Source: Pontibacter pamirensis (lineage in GTDB: Bacteria; Bacteroidota; Bacteroidia; Cytophagales; Hymenobacteraceae). Taken from it: 64,000 nucleotides of DNA. The notes under the pieces are model-generated. The model did not search any database. It was not told the DNA's origin and was given only the letters and a program-made list of their open reading frames with translations. Positions within the stretch are counted from its first letter, which is position 1; each line of letters starts with the position of its first letter. The stretch covers positions 62,001-126,000 of the forward strand of contig NZ_SSNI01000012.1 in assembly GCF_010015475.1 (NCBI RefSeq), written 5' to 3'. Of the stretch, positions 26,756 through 35,510 are shown piece after piece. Position numbers and translations under genes: made by a program.

Positions 26756-27592
26756 TTATTGTATATTAAACCTGATTGGCAGTGTATACCTCACTGGCAC
26801 ATTTCTGCCGTTTTGTTTTCCGGGCTTCCAGTGAGGCATTTTGTTTATAACACGCAGCGCCTCTTCATCTGTTCCAAAGCCTAAGCCTTTCACTATTTCA
26901 GCCTTGGTAATGGCGCCATCTGTTGCTACCACAAACGTTACTACTACAATTCCTTCCACACCGACACGCTGTGCCTCGGCCGGGTAGCGCATCTGTTTGC
27001 TTAAGTATGCAAACAAAGCTTTATCTCCTCCCACAAACTCCGGCATTTCTTGTACGTGAATGAATTCGGCAGATGCCTCTTCCGCTTTACCAGTAGCTAT
27101 TCCTGTTGCGGGTGCTTCATCTAGTGTAACCCCTGGCACCTCCGGAATATCGCCTTCTATAGTATTCTTGCCGATGTTGACTTTACTCAGCAAGTCCTGA
27201 TCCGGCACTGTTGCTGTTTCCACCTGCGCGTTGTCTGCCACTACTTTCGTCGTTACAAACTTCTCGGTTTTCACCTTTTTCTCCTGCTGCGGTTCTACGG
27301 GTATAACCTCCTTCTTTGGCGGCTCAGACAATTTAGGCAGGTTTGGCTGAACAAGAATGAACGGTTCATTGATTTCATACACAGGCTTTACATATTTAAC
27401 CTGATCTGCAAAAAAGATACTTTCAACTAACGGTGCGACCAGTGCCCCTGAAAAGATTGCTGTTGCTATGATGGCTGCAAGTGTCATATGCTTGCTGTAA
27501 ACTCTGCGAAGGACATATGCGCCGTACGCTTGATTTCGGCCTTTGAACACAACATTGTTGAACGTCATGCTTAAAAAATAGCTCTTTTTCAT
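26756..27592 (-). CDS. Energy transducer TonB (distal copy)
   Basis: A 278-residue TonB protein. The N-terminal cytoplasmic segment has the Bacteroidota pattern FKGRNQAYGAYVLRRVY, followed by a single transmembrane helix (about 37-58), a Lys/Glu/Pro-rich periplasmic linker, and a C-terminal TonB domain (about 190-278; RYPAEAQRVGVEGIVVV, MPHWKPGKQNGRNVPVRYTL). It transmits proton-motive force from ExbBD to outer-membrane TonB-dependent channels such as the SusC here. A terminator-like hairpin separates it from the proximal tonB. Confidence 0.93.
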   Translation of the reverse strand: MKKSYFLSMTFNNVVFKGRNQAYGAYVLRRVYSKHMTLAAIIATAIFSGALVAPLVESIFFADQVKYVKPVYEINEPFILVQPNLPKLSEPPKKEVIPVEPQQEKKVKTEKFVTTKVVADNAQVETATVPDQDLLSKVNIGKNTIEGDIPEVPGVTLDEAPATGIATGKAEEASAEFIHVQEMPEFVGGDKALFAYLSKQMRYPAEAQRVGVEGIVVVTFVVATDGAITKAEIVKGLGFGTDEEALRVINKMPHWKPGKQNGRNVPVRYTLPIRFNIQ

Positions 27593-27732
27593 GGGCTGTG
27601 GGTTTTAGGTTTATAATATCATTTTAGTTGTAATGGGTTTATTAGTTTTGATAAGTGTCTTTATAGTGGTTAGATAATATACGCTTAAATTTATTATTAG
27701 TATGCATGCTGAGTATCTTTTTGTAACGACAC

Positions 27733-27763
27733 ATAAAAAAAGCCCAGTCATTTCTGACTGGGC
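27733..27763 (-). terminator. Terminator between the two tonB genes (minus strand)
   Basis: A perfect 9-bp stem GCCCAGTCA/TGACTGGGC (27742-27750 and 27755-27763) with a 4-nt loop. On the minus strand it is followed by a run of eight T. It lies 24 bp after the proximal tonB stop. The distal tonB, PstS-like and TPR genes may therefore have their own promoter or depend on partial read-through. Confidence 0.88.
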
Positions 27764-27786
27764 CTCTCCATTAAGCTTTAATATGC

Positions 27787-28614
27787 TTATTTAATTGTGT
27801 AACGAACCGGCAGCGTATAGCGAACAGGTACTGTTCTACCATTCTGCTTACCTGGAGTCCACTTTGGCATTGATTTTACAACACGTACAGCTTCTTCGTC
27901 GGTACCGCCACCCAGTTTTTTGATGACTTCAATTTCAGATATTTCTCCTGTTCTGCTTACCACGAAAGAAAGTACAACTATACCTTCTATACCGGCACGC
28001 TGTGCAGCTGCAGGATATCGGATGTTCTTACCTAAGTATCTGAGCATCTCTGTTTCTCCACCAGGGAAAGTTGGCATCTGCTCAACATACGTGTAAGGCT
28101 TCTCCTCCACAACTTCTGCTACCACATCACTGGTACCATCAATCTCTCCAAGGTCCATTGGAGCATCAGGGTCTCCCTCAATAGTTTCGATACCAGCATC
28201 AACTTCTTCCAGTACTTCAACATCCGGAATTTCCTCTTCTTCCTGCACTTCTTCGTCACGCTTCACTACCGGTGGTGTATACTTAACAGTTGCACGCACT
28301 GGTGGTGGGGGTGGTGGAAGATCTGGTGGCGGCGGCGGCGGCGGCGGCGGCGTGGCCTCATCAATTGGTGGCGGTGGAGCCAGGTCTACTTCTGTAACTA
28401 TACGTTCAACCACTACTTCCTCTTCTTCACCTTCTATTATTCTTGCTATCAGTGGAATACTGATAAAAAGAAGGAATAGCACTGTGGCAATGATAGCGGC
28501 TTTCGTGATATGATTGTTGTACAGTCGGCGAAGTAGATAGGCACCGTATGCTTTGTTTCGTCCCTCAAAGACGATGTCGTCAAGCGATGCTTTAGCTGCT
28601 AAGTTACTGTCCAT
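27787..28614 (-). CDS. Energy transducer TonB (proximal copy)
   Basis: A 275-residue paralogue of the distal TonB. It has the same N-terminal FEGRNKAYGAYLLRRLY motif, one transmembrane helix (about 36-57), and a linker with long proline runs encoded in part by a GGC-triplet repeat (28328-28351). A strongly acidic stretch precedes the C-terminal TonB domain (about 185-275; MPKWTPGKQNGRTVPVRYTL). It starts 3 bp after exbD, so it is the TonB most directly linked to these ExbBD proteins. Confidence 0.95.
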   Translation of the reverse strand: MDSNLAAKASLDDIVFEGRNKAYGAYLLRRLYNNHITKAAIIATVLFLLFISIPLIARIIEGEEEEVVVERIVTEVDLAPPPPIDEATPPPPPPPPPDLPPPPPPVRATVKYTPPVVKRDEEVQEEEEIPDVEVLEEVDAGIETIEGDPDAPMDLGEIDGTSDVVAEVVEEKPYTYVEQMPTFPGGETEMLRYLGKNIRYPAAAQRAGIEGIVVLSFVVSRTGEISEIEVIKKLGGGTDEEAVRVVKSMPKWTPGKQNGRTVPVRYTLPVRYTIK

Positions 28615-28617
28615 ATC

Positions 28618-29142
28618 TTATTGTCCTATGTTTTGTTGTGCTAATAATTCTGCGTCTGCATCTGAAAAATCAACAAGCGCAAACTTTCTGGTATCTGTAA
28701 TTTTCAACTCGTCCAGAATATCTACAACATTCTTGTAACGCGACGTTTCCATTGGCTTAATCATGACGGTCATCTTATCATTAGACTTCACCTGAGGTGA
28801 CACTAATACTTTTCTGATGCCGTTTGCTGAGTAATCAGCCTCAAGCACATCTGGATTGTCTGCCGCAAGGCCGAAGTAATAATATACGTCATCATCCTCA
28901 CCCAGTATAATAGTCAAGGCGTTACTTGCCTTCAGCGCAATCTGTTCTTCTGGATTGTCTGGGTCCACAGGCATATTGATTTCCATTGTCTGTGGCTTGC
29001 TGAAGGTTGTTGTAAGCATAAAGAACGTAAGTAGAAGGAAGGCAAGGTCCACCATTGGAGTCATATCCAAATGAACGGACATTTTTTTGGCTCTTTTCTT
29101 CCCCCCTTTACCGGAGTCAGCTTTTTCTTGAATTTCTGCCAT
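28618..29142 (-). CDS. ExbD biopolymer-transport protein (second copy)
   Basis: A 174-residue ExbD-type protein: a short basic cytoplasmic N-terminus, then one transmembrane helix containing LDMTPMVDLAFLLLTFFMLTT with the proton-relay Asp (VDLAF), and a periplasmic domain. ExbD with ExbB forms the proton-driven motor for TonB. It is the third gene of the run, 18 bp from the first exbD and 3 bp before the proximal tonB. The two ExbD proteins differ outside the helix, consistent with a hetero-dimeric plug. Confidence 0.94.
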   Translation of the reverse strand: MAEIQEKADSGKGGKKRAKKMSVHLDMTPMVDLAFLLLTFFMLTTTFSKPQTMEINMPVDPDNPEEQIALKASNALTIILGEDDDVYYYFGLAADNPDVLEADYSANGIRKVLVSPQVKSNDKMTVMIKPMETSRYKNVVDILDELKITDTRKFALVDFSDADAELLAQQNIGQ

Positions 29143-29160
29143 ATCTTATCTCCTTTCTAG

Positions 29161-29766
29161 TTATAGGTTACTTGGTTTAGCTTCCATGTCGGTAATCAGG
29201 TTAAACCTGTTTACCTTCTTATCCTGCAGGATATCAATAACCCGCTGAACTGTCGCATAATCTGAGTCTACATCTCCTTTGATAGCGATAACCACTTTAG
29301 GATTTGATAAACGTGTTTGCAACACCCAATCACCAAGTTCATTGTTGGTTGAGTCAATAGGAATGCCTGGTTGCTCTACTTCTTTACGTGCATTTGGCTC
29401 CATTGCCAAATAAGACTTTAGCTGGTTCATTGGAACACCGAAGTTGGATAACAGAGTGAAGGTTCTTATTTCTTCTTCTGTAAAACCGACTCCATATTTA
29501 CCTGCCATCTTATTCAAGAGCGCTTCCTTTGTTTGCTGACCATCCACTCCGTAAAACACACGGTTATCACTGCCGATTGTTAATGTTATTACGTTAGATT
29601 CAGGCAGTTTGATTTCCGAAACAGAAGTAGGGGTATCTACCACTACCGACTCCTCCGGGGCAAACTTGGTTGTTAGCATAAAGAAAGTAACCAGCAAGAA
29701 GGCTAAGTCCACCATTGGCGTCATGTCCAATGAGGGTTTGGTTCTTTTTACTTTTACTTTAGGCAT
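29161..29766 (-). CDS. ExbD biopolymer-transport protein (first copy)
   Basis: A 201-residue ExbD-type protein with the transmembrane motif LDMTPMVDLAFLLVTFFMLTT near the N-terminus and a longer periplasmic domain than the second copy. That domain includes an insertion with TFTLLSNFGVPMNQLKSYL. It lies 28 bp after exbB and 18 bp before the second exbD. Two different ExbD genes behind one ExbB are common in Bacteroidota Ton systems. Confidence 0.94.
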   Translation of the reverse strand: MPKVKVKRTKPSLDMTPMVDLAFLLVTFFMLTTKFAPEESVVVDTPTSVSEIKLPESNVITLTIGSDNRVFYGVDGQQTKEALLNKMAGKYGVGFTEEEIRTFTLLSNFGVPMNQLKSYLAMEPNARKEVEQPGIPIDSTNNELGDWVLQTRLSNPKVVIAIKGDVDSDYATVQRVIDILQDKKVNRFNLITDMEAKPSNL

Positions 29767-29794
29767 AATTTATTTTTTGATACTGTTAACTAAA

Positions 29795-30664
29795 CTATAC
29801 AGTTTGTGTTTTTACTGGAGCTGCTGTGTCATGCTGTGCTGCGAAAGTAGAGATGATGCTGAAACCTGCCTCATCAATGCTGTACGTAAGCTCATCAATT
29901 TTGCTTGTAAAGTAGTTGTAAGCAATAATGGCAAGAGCAGAACCAGTAATACCAAGGGCTGTGTTAATCAAGGCCTCAGAGATACCGTTTGCAAGACCTA
30001 CTGCATCTGGAGCTCCACCTTGTGCAAGGGCCGCGAAGGCCTTAATCATACCAAGTACTGTACCAATCAAACCTACCAGTGTAGAGATAGAGGCGATTGT
30101 AGAGATAATTACCAGGTTCTTCTCAAGCATTGGAAGTTCCAGCGAAGTAGACTCCTCAATTTCTTTCTGAATAGCGGCAATTTTCTCAGCCTTTAGCAAC
30201 TCAGGCTCGTTCTGCATCTCTTTGTACTTCAGCAAACCTGATTTTACCACGTTTGCAACAGAACCTTTTTGTGCGTCGCAGGCAGCAATTGCACCATTGA
30301 TGTCACGCTGGTTCAACTTAGCAGAGATGGTTCTTACGAAACCGGCAACACTCTTATTTCCTTTTGCTTTGCTGATAGTGAGTGCACGCTCAATAGCGAA
30401 AATAAACACCATTAGTACAAGCGACATCAGGATAGGTACTACCCAGCCACCTTTGTAAACAATGCCTAAATAGTTACCAGGAAGTGGATGGCTTTCCGGA
30501 TCTCCACCTTCGAAGTTAGCAGGGTTACCTAGTATAAACATGTATATAAGCACACATACTATAATAGATATCGGAATAACAATTGTTGCAAATATACCGC
30601 CTACTGGGCTTGCTTTTTTTTCTACATTAGCATTCTTGCTCCCTACTGCAGTCTTTTTTTCCAT
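29795..30664 (-). CDS. MotA/TolQ/ExbB proton-channel protein
   Basis: A 289-residue inner-membrane protein. It has an N-terminal hydrophobic helix (about 24-46), a second at about 76-96, a cytoplasmic domain, and two C-terminal helices with the family motif ISTLVGLIGTVLGMIKAF and ALINTALGITGSALAIIAYNYF. It forms the pentameric ExbB channel around the ExbD dimer. It is the first gene of the Ton block, so the promoter should lie in the 525-bp AT-rich region upstream. Confidence 0.95.
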   Translation of the reverse strand: MEKKTAVGSKNANVEKKASPVGGIFATIVIPISIIVCVLIYMFILGNPANFEGGDPESHPLPGNYLGIVYKGGWVVPILMSLVLMVFIFAIERALTISKAKGNKSVAGFVRTISAKLNQRDINGAIAACDAQKGSVANVVKSGLLKYKEMQNEPELLKAEKIAAIQKEIEESTSLELPMLEKNLVIISTIASISTLVGLIGTVLGMIKAFAALAQGGAPDAVGLANGISEALINTALGITGSALAIIAYNYFTSKIDELTYSIDEAGFSIISTFAAQHDTAAPVKTQTV

Positions 30665-31189
30665 TTTTTTAAAAGTTTAAAGTTTAGCTGTTTGTGTTGT
30701 GATTAATTGTTTGTGTAAGTGTGAAATGTAATTTGATTGCTTTTAGTTCTTTAATGAAATCGCAATTTCTGCTTTTTCTCAAATTTTCAAACTATTAGGG
30801 CGCTTATATTTTATGGAAAGTATCAGCTTCTGCCTCTTCAGCACACTAATTTAAGCTTTTCTCTTTTTAAATTCCAAATCTTAGCCTCTCTTCTGTCTGA
30901 AAAAAATAACCTAGCCATCTTCTGTCAAAGTATAAACATTAATATTTTGAAACGTGTTACCTGCTGTTTTTGCTGCTGAGTTGCTTTGTACAGGCAGCAA
31001 AAACCTGGTGCTTAAAACATGTTAAACCGTTGTTAATATGGTAGTTATAATTTAAGGGTAACAATACTTTGTCAGAAAATGGTTGCATCTGTTGTGACTA
31101 ACTTAAGCAAAATTGTTTTGATTTGTAGCTTTTACACTTAAAATAAGTGAATTAAATCAAATTAAAGTTTCTGATAAACGCGTGTAAGG
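30665..31189. other. AT-rich 525-bp intergenic region upstream of exbB
   Basis: No ORF or tRNA is supported. A perfect 10-bp hairpin TTTTTGCTGC/GCAGCAAAAA (30967-30976 with 30994-31003, 17-nt loop) lies about 300 bp upstream of exbB. It has no T-run on the minus side, so it may be a leader structure or a weak mazG terminator. Promoters of the Ton block are expected here, but I could not single one out. Confidence 0.5.
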
Positions 31190-31999
31190 CTAGCGTTTTT
31201 TTGCCTTGTTCCAGTAAAAATCCATCTCAGTCAGGTTCATATCCTGAAGCTTTTTCCCATCTTTCGCCGCCTCTGTTTCCATATACTGGAAACGATCAAT
31301 AAACTTGATGTTCGTGCGCTCCAACGCTTCCTCAGGATTTATGCCGGCAAAGCGGGCAAAGTTTATAAGTGAAAACAGCAGGTCACCAAACTCTGCATTT
31401 GCCTTCTCCTGATCTATTGTAGCTGTGTGTTCTACGTTGAACTCGTCTGCAAACTCTTTTAGTTCCTCCTGCACCTTCTCCCACACCTGAGACTTATCGT
31501 CCCAATCGAAGCCAGCGCCGCGGGCTTTCTCCTGTATGCGCATGGCTTTTACGAGTGCGGGCAACGAAGAGGGTACGCCACCAAGCACCGATTTGTTCCC
31601 TTCCTTAAGTTTGAGTTTTTCCCAGTTCTGCTTTACCTCCTCCTCTGTGTCGGCTTTTGTGTCGCCGTAAATGTGCGGATGCCTGAATATGAGCTTGTCG
31701 CACTGTGCGTTGAGAACGTCGGCTATATCGAATGCATTGTGCTCGGAGGCTATTTTTGCATAAAAAATCAGGTGCAGCATCACATCGCCCAATTCTTTCT
31801 TTATTTCCTGCATATCTGCTCTTAGAATAGCATCAGAAAGCTCATAGGTCTCCTCTATAGTAAGGTGGCGCAGGCTTTCAATCGTTTGTTTCCTGTCCCA
31901 GGGGCACTTCTCCCGGAGGTCGTCCATCACATCGAGCAGGCGGTCAAAGGCCTGTAGCTGCTTGCCCCGAGGGCTATTGTCAAAATTAGTCTTATTCAT
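31190..31999 (-). CDS. mazG: MazG nucleoside triphosphate pyrophosphohydrolase
   Basis: MazG hydrolyses NTPs to NMP and pyrophosphate, cleaning nucleotide pools and lowering (p)ppGpp in E. coli. The 269-residue protein has two MazG units: the first with CPWDRKQTIESLRHLTIEETYEL and KKELGDVMLHLIFYA (EExxE/ExxD metal site), and the second with NAEFGDLLFSLINFARF. Length matches the two-domain family. It is divergent from glmM. Confidence 0.95.
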   Translation of the reverse strand: MNKTNFDNSPRGKQLQAFDRLLDVMDDLREKCPWDRKQTIESLRHLTIEETYELSDAILRADMQEIKKELGDVMLHLIFYAKIASEHNAFDIADVLNAQCDKLIFRHPHIYGDTKADTEEEVKQNWEKLKLKEGNKSVLGGVPSSLPALVKAMRIQEKARGAGFDWDDKSQVWEKVQEELKEFADEFNVEHTATIDQEKANAEFGDLLFSLINFARFAGINPEEALERTNIKFIDRFQYMETEAAKDGKKLQDMNLTEMDFYWNKAKKR

Positions 32000-32104
32000 A
32001 AGGGCAAATATAATAAAAACAATGGCAAGCCGTCTGAACAGCTACAGGAGGCAAGTTGGTGGAGTATAAAACGCCGAAAGCTTCTGAAAGTATAAGTTAA
32101 TTGC

Positions 32105-32112
32105 TACTTTTG
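32105..32112 (+). promoter_or_regulatory. Candidate -7 promoter element of glmM
   Basis: TACTTTTG exactly matches the Bacteroidota -7 consensus TAnnTTTG and ends 22 bp before the GTG start of glmM, implying a very short leader. No clear -33 TTG is seen at the expected spacing. Confidence 0.5.
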
Positions 32113-32134
32113 CCTTCGGAAAAAAAATAAACAA

Positions 32135-33526
32135 GTGGCTTTAATAAAATCAATTTCAGGAATACGTGGAACGATAGGCGGGCCGGCAGGTGAAGGACTT
32201 ACGCCGGTTGATGTGGTAAAATTCGCTGCTGCTTTCGGAACATGGGTGCTTCAGACCACCAATATTAACAAAATTGTAGTTGGTCGTGATGCCCGCCTTT
32301 CCGGCGAAATGGTAAACAAGCTGGTCTGCGCTACGCTGCAGGGGCTCGGTATTGATGTGATAGACGTAGGGCTATCCACAACACCTACCGTAGAAATGGT
32401 AGTACCGGAGAAAAAAGCAGGTGGCGGCATTATACTTACTGCCAGCCATAACCCAAAGCAGTGGAATGCACTGAAGCTGCTGAATCAGAAGGGAGAGTTT
32501 ATTTCTGATGTGGAAGGCAAACTGGTGCTGGAGATTGCAGAGAAGGAGTCTTTTACTTTTGCGCAGGTAAACGACCTGGGTAAGTACAAGCAAACCGATA
32601 CAGCTCTTAAAAAGCACATTAAGGCAATTTTAGAACTGCCGCTGGTAGATGTGGAAGCCATAAAAGACAAGAATTTCAGTGTAGTGGTTGACGCCGTGAA
32701 CTCAAGCGGAGGGATTGCCGTGCCTATGCTGCTGGAGGCTTTAGGTGTAAGAAAGATAGAGAAGCTGTATTGTGAGCCAGATGGTAACTTTGCCCACAAT
32801 CCGGAGCCGCTGCCAGAGAACCTGCGCGAAATCTCGAAGATAATTGAAAAAGGGAAGTTCGACCTGGGCATTGTGGTAGACCCTGATGTAGACCGCCTCG
32901 CGCTGGTAAACGAAGACGGCAGCATGTTTGGTGAGGAGTATACGCTGGTGGCTGTGGCTGACTATGTGCTCAAGAACCAGAAAGGCAATACGGTGTCTAA
33001 CCTGTCCTCTACCCGTGCGCTGCGCGATGTAACCGAGAAAGCCGGTGGCGAATACTACGCCGCTGCCGTTGGAGAGGTGAACGTGGTGAACATGATGAAA
33101 GAGCAGAACGCCATCATCGGTGGCGAAGGCAATGGTGGTATCATTTACCCTGAACTGCACTATGGCCGCGATGCCCTTGTTGGAATCGCACTGTTCCTAA
33201 CGCATCTGGCGAAGGCAGGCACTAGCATGACGCGCCTGCGGGCATCGTACCCGAGCTACTATATCTCGAAAAATAAAATTGAACTGACGCCGGACGTGGA
33301 TGTGGATAAAGTGCTGCACCAGATGCAGGAGCGTTATGCCAAACAACCTGTTAACACCATTGATGGCGTGAAGATAGAGTTCGACAAAGAGTGGGTGCAC
33401 CTGCGCAAATCCAACACCGAGCCTATTATCCGCATTTATGCAGAGTCAGACAGCAACGCCACAGCAGAGCATCTGGCAAATAAAATTATTGCCGACATCA
33501 AAGAGATCATCTCCGAGAAAGCGTAA
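32135..33526 (+). CDS. glmM: Phosphoglucosamine mutase
   Basis: GlmM interconverts glucosamine-6-P and glucosamine-1-P on the way to UDP-GlcNAc for peptidoglycan and lipopolysaccharide. The 463-residue protein starts at a GTG, giving ALIKSISGIRGTIGG, the usual N-terminus. It has the phospho-serine loop ILTASHNPKQW (Ser104), the metal loop DPDVDRLAL, the sugar-binding GGEGNGG and a C-terminal phosphate-binding RKSNTEPIIRIYAE. A terminator follows at 33571. Confidence 0.95.
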   Translation: MALIKSISGIRGTIGGPAGEGLTPVDVVKFAAAFGTWVLQTTNINKIVVGRDARLSGEMVNKLVCATLQGLGIDVIDVGLSTTPTVEMVVPEKKAGGGIILTASHNPKQWNALKLLNQKGEFISDVEGKLVLEIAEKESFTFAQVNDLGKYKQTDTALKKHIKAILELPLVDVEAIKDKNFSVVVDAVNSSGGIAVPMLLEALGVRKIEKLYCEPDGNFAHNPEPLPENLREISKIIEKGKFDLGIVVDPDVDRLALVNEDGSMFGEEYTLVAVADYVLKNQKGNTVSNLSSTRALRDVTEKAGGEYYAAAVGEVNVVNMMKEQNAIIGGEGNGGIIYPELHYGRDALVGIALFLTHLAKAGTSMTRLRASYPSYYISKNKIELTPDVDVDKVLHQMQERYAKQPVNTIDGVKIEFDKEWVHLRKSNTEPIIRIYAESDSNATAEHLANKIIADIKEIISEKA

Positions 33527-33570
33527 TGTGCATGTGTTGTTGTCCTCTTTATAATAACTAAGAAATAGAT

Positions 33571-33619
33571 TTGCGCCAGCGGAGACAGGTAATTCCTTCT
33601 GCTGGCGCAACTTTTTTTT
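33571..33619 (+). terminator. Terminator after glmM
   Basis: TTGCGCCAGC (33571-33580) pairs perfectly with GCTGGCGCAA (33601-33610), with a 20-nt loop, followed by C and eight T. It separates glmM from the cysteine desulfurase gene. Confidence 0.85.
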
Positions 33620-33669
33620 ATACTCATACAGTTCAGATAGAACAGAATCAGAATTTTAAACCTAATTAT

Positions 33670-34809
33670 ATGCGTGTTTATTTAGATAATGCAGCCACCA
33701 CTCCACTGGATAAAGAGGTTTTTGATGCCATGGCTCCCTATATGCTGGAGCATTTCGGGAATCCGTCTTCTATCCACTCGCATGGGCGCGAGGTGAGGTC
33801 GGCCATCGAGAAAGCACGAAGAACAGTGGCCACCTTACTAAATACCTCCCCCGCGGAGATTTTCTTCACATCAGGAGGCACAGAGGCAGACAACATGGCT
33901 ATCCTAAGCACCGTCCGCACACTGGGTTTGAAACATGCCATTTCCACAAGGCTGGAGCACCACGCCGTGCTGCACACCATGGAACTGCTGGAGAAGGAGG
34001 GGATACTGGTAAGTTACCTGCGCCACGATGAACGCGGCAACCTGGACCTGGAGCACCTGGAGGCACTACTAGCAAGCCAACCGCAGACACTGGTGTCGGT
34101 GTTGCACGCCAACAATGAAATCGGCAACCTGAACAATGTGGAGGAAATCGGCCGTATCTGCAAAGCGCATAATGCCATCTTCCATTCTGATACGGTACAG
34201 ACCATAGGGCATTACAAGCACGACCTGCAGACCCTGGGCGCGAACTTTATTGTGGGGTCAGCGCATAAATTCCACGGCCCTAAAGGAGTGGGTTTTCTGT
34301 ATGCGGATGCCGGAGTTAAGATTCAGCCGCTCATACAGGGTGGGGCGCAGGAGCGTAACATGCGTGGCGGCACTGAGAATGTGTATGGTATTATCGGCTT
34401 AGCGAAAGCGCTGGAAATTGCCTGCCGCGACATGGAGGAGCACCAGCGTCATATACAAGGCCTGAAGGATAGAATGATTTATAGGTTGAAGGAGCAGATG
34501 GAGGATGTGAGCTTCAACGGCATGTCAGCGTACGGCGACAAGAGCTTATATACGGTGCTGAATGTAAGCCTGCCTGCATCTGACATCAACGAGATGCTGC
34601 TTTTCAGCCTTGATATCAACAAGATTTCTGTTTCCGGAGGCAGTGCATGTAGTAGTGGTGCCAACACTGGTTCTCATGTGCTGCGTGCCTTAGACTGTGA
34701 TCCAGAGCGCGGTTCTGTCCGTTTCTCCTTCAGCAAGTATAACACGCCGGAGGAAATTGATTATGCTGCCGAGACGCTGGCTAAAATGTATAAGAAAATG
34801 CCAGCTTAA
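33670..34809 (+). CDS. Cysteine desulfurase (NifS/IscS type)
   Basis: A PLP enzyme that mobilises sulfur from cysteine for Fe-S clusters or tRNA thiolation. The ATG at 33670 gives the canonical start MRVYLDNAATTPLD and a 379-residue protein. The PLP lysine lies in GSAHKFHGPKGVGF, and the catalytic Cys327 lies in SGGSACSSGA, a long-loop class I arrangement. No iscU/sufU neighbour is present, so its acceptor is unknown. tRNA 2-thiolation feeding SelU is one possibility. Confidence 0.94.
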   Translation: MRVYLDNAATTPLDKEVFDAMAPYMLEHFGNPSSIHSHGREVRSAIEKARRTVATLLNTSPAEIFFTSGGTEADNMAILSTVRTLGLKHAISTRLEHHAVLHTMELLEKEGILVSYLRHDERGNLDLEHLEALLASQPQTLVSVLHANNEIGNLNNVEEIGRICKAHNAIFHSDTVQTIGHYKHDLQTLGANFIVGSAHKFHGPKGVGFLYADAGVKIQPLIQGGAQERNMRGGTENVYGIIGLAKALEIACRDMEEHQRHIQGLKDRMIYRLKEQMEDVSFNGMSAYGDKSLYTVLNVSLPASDINEMLLFSLDINKISVSGGSACSSGANTGSHVLRALDCDPERGSVRFSFSKYNTPEEIDYAAETLAKMYKKMPA

Positions 34810-34894
34810 ACTTACAGGCTGTTGCACCAAGTAAAGGGCTTTGGCAGAAACGCCGGAGCCTTTCTTTATTTCAGACTCATAAATTAAAGTTAAA

Positions 34895-35476
34895 ATGAAA
34901 AGTATTGGTGTTTTCTGCGGCGCCAACCATGGCAAAGGACATGTGTATCAGAATGCAGCCGCAACGTTAGGCAGCTTAATGGCAGCGCAAAATATAGCCC
35001 TTGTGTTCGGAGGCGGTAAAGTAGGTCTGATGGGTACTATAGCCGATGCAGTTTTGGCGGGAGGTGGTCAGGCTATTGGTGTGATACCGCAAAGCCTTGT
35101 AGATAGAGAAGTCGCACACACAGGCCTTACAGAACTGCACGTGGTCCAGACCATGCACGAGCGAAAGGCGCTGATGGCATCCCGTTCCGATGCTTTCATA
35201 GCCATGCCCGGCGGTTTCGGCACGCTGGATGAGGTGAACGAAATCATCACGTGGAACCAGCTAGGCATTATCCGTAAGCCCGTTGCCTTCTATAACGTGA
35301 ACGGCTACTACAACAAATTTATAGAGATGATAGACCATGCTGTAGCCGAAGGTTTTATTAAGCCCGCATACCGCAATAGCCTGATTGTAGAGGAGGATGC
35401 GGCGACTTTGCTCCGGAAGGTGGTAAGCTATGCCGATGCCACCTCAGATGCTGGGGTTGATTTTAAGCGGATATAG
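34895..35476 (+). CDS. LOG-family (lysine decarboxylase-like) nucleoside 5'-monophosphate phosphoribohydrolase
   Basis: A 193-residue Rossmann-fold protein of the TIGR00730/LOG family. It shows SIGVFCGANHG at the N-terminus, LVFGGGKVGLMG and the signature PGGFGTLDE (PGGxGTxxE). Characterised members release ribose 5-phosphate from cytokinin ribotides or purine monophosphates. Lysine decarboxylase is a historical misannotation. It is convergent with hemH, with an inverted repeat between. Confidence 0.92.
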   Translation: MKSIGVFCGANHGKGHVYQNAAATLGSLMAAQNIALVFGGGKVGLMGTIADAVLAGGGQAIGVIPQSLVDREVAHTGLTELHVVQTMHERKALMASRSDAFIAMPGGFGTLDEVNEIITWNQLGIIRKPVAFYNVNGYYNKFIEMIDHAVAEGFIKPAYRNSLIVEEDAATLLRKVVSYADATSDAGVDFKRI

Positions 35477-35510
35477 GTGCTGCTTAGTTCTTAAATTTCA
35501 GAATGGCTGC

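Noticed and set aside
29609..30196. 195-codon plus-strand ORF across exbD and exbB
   Set aside because: It is antisense to two conserved genes and has composition typical of a reverse reading.
33571..33669. N-terminal extension of the cysteine desulfurase
   Set aside because: It is the glmM terminator and spacer read in frame. The conserved start is the ATG at 33670.
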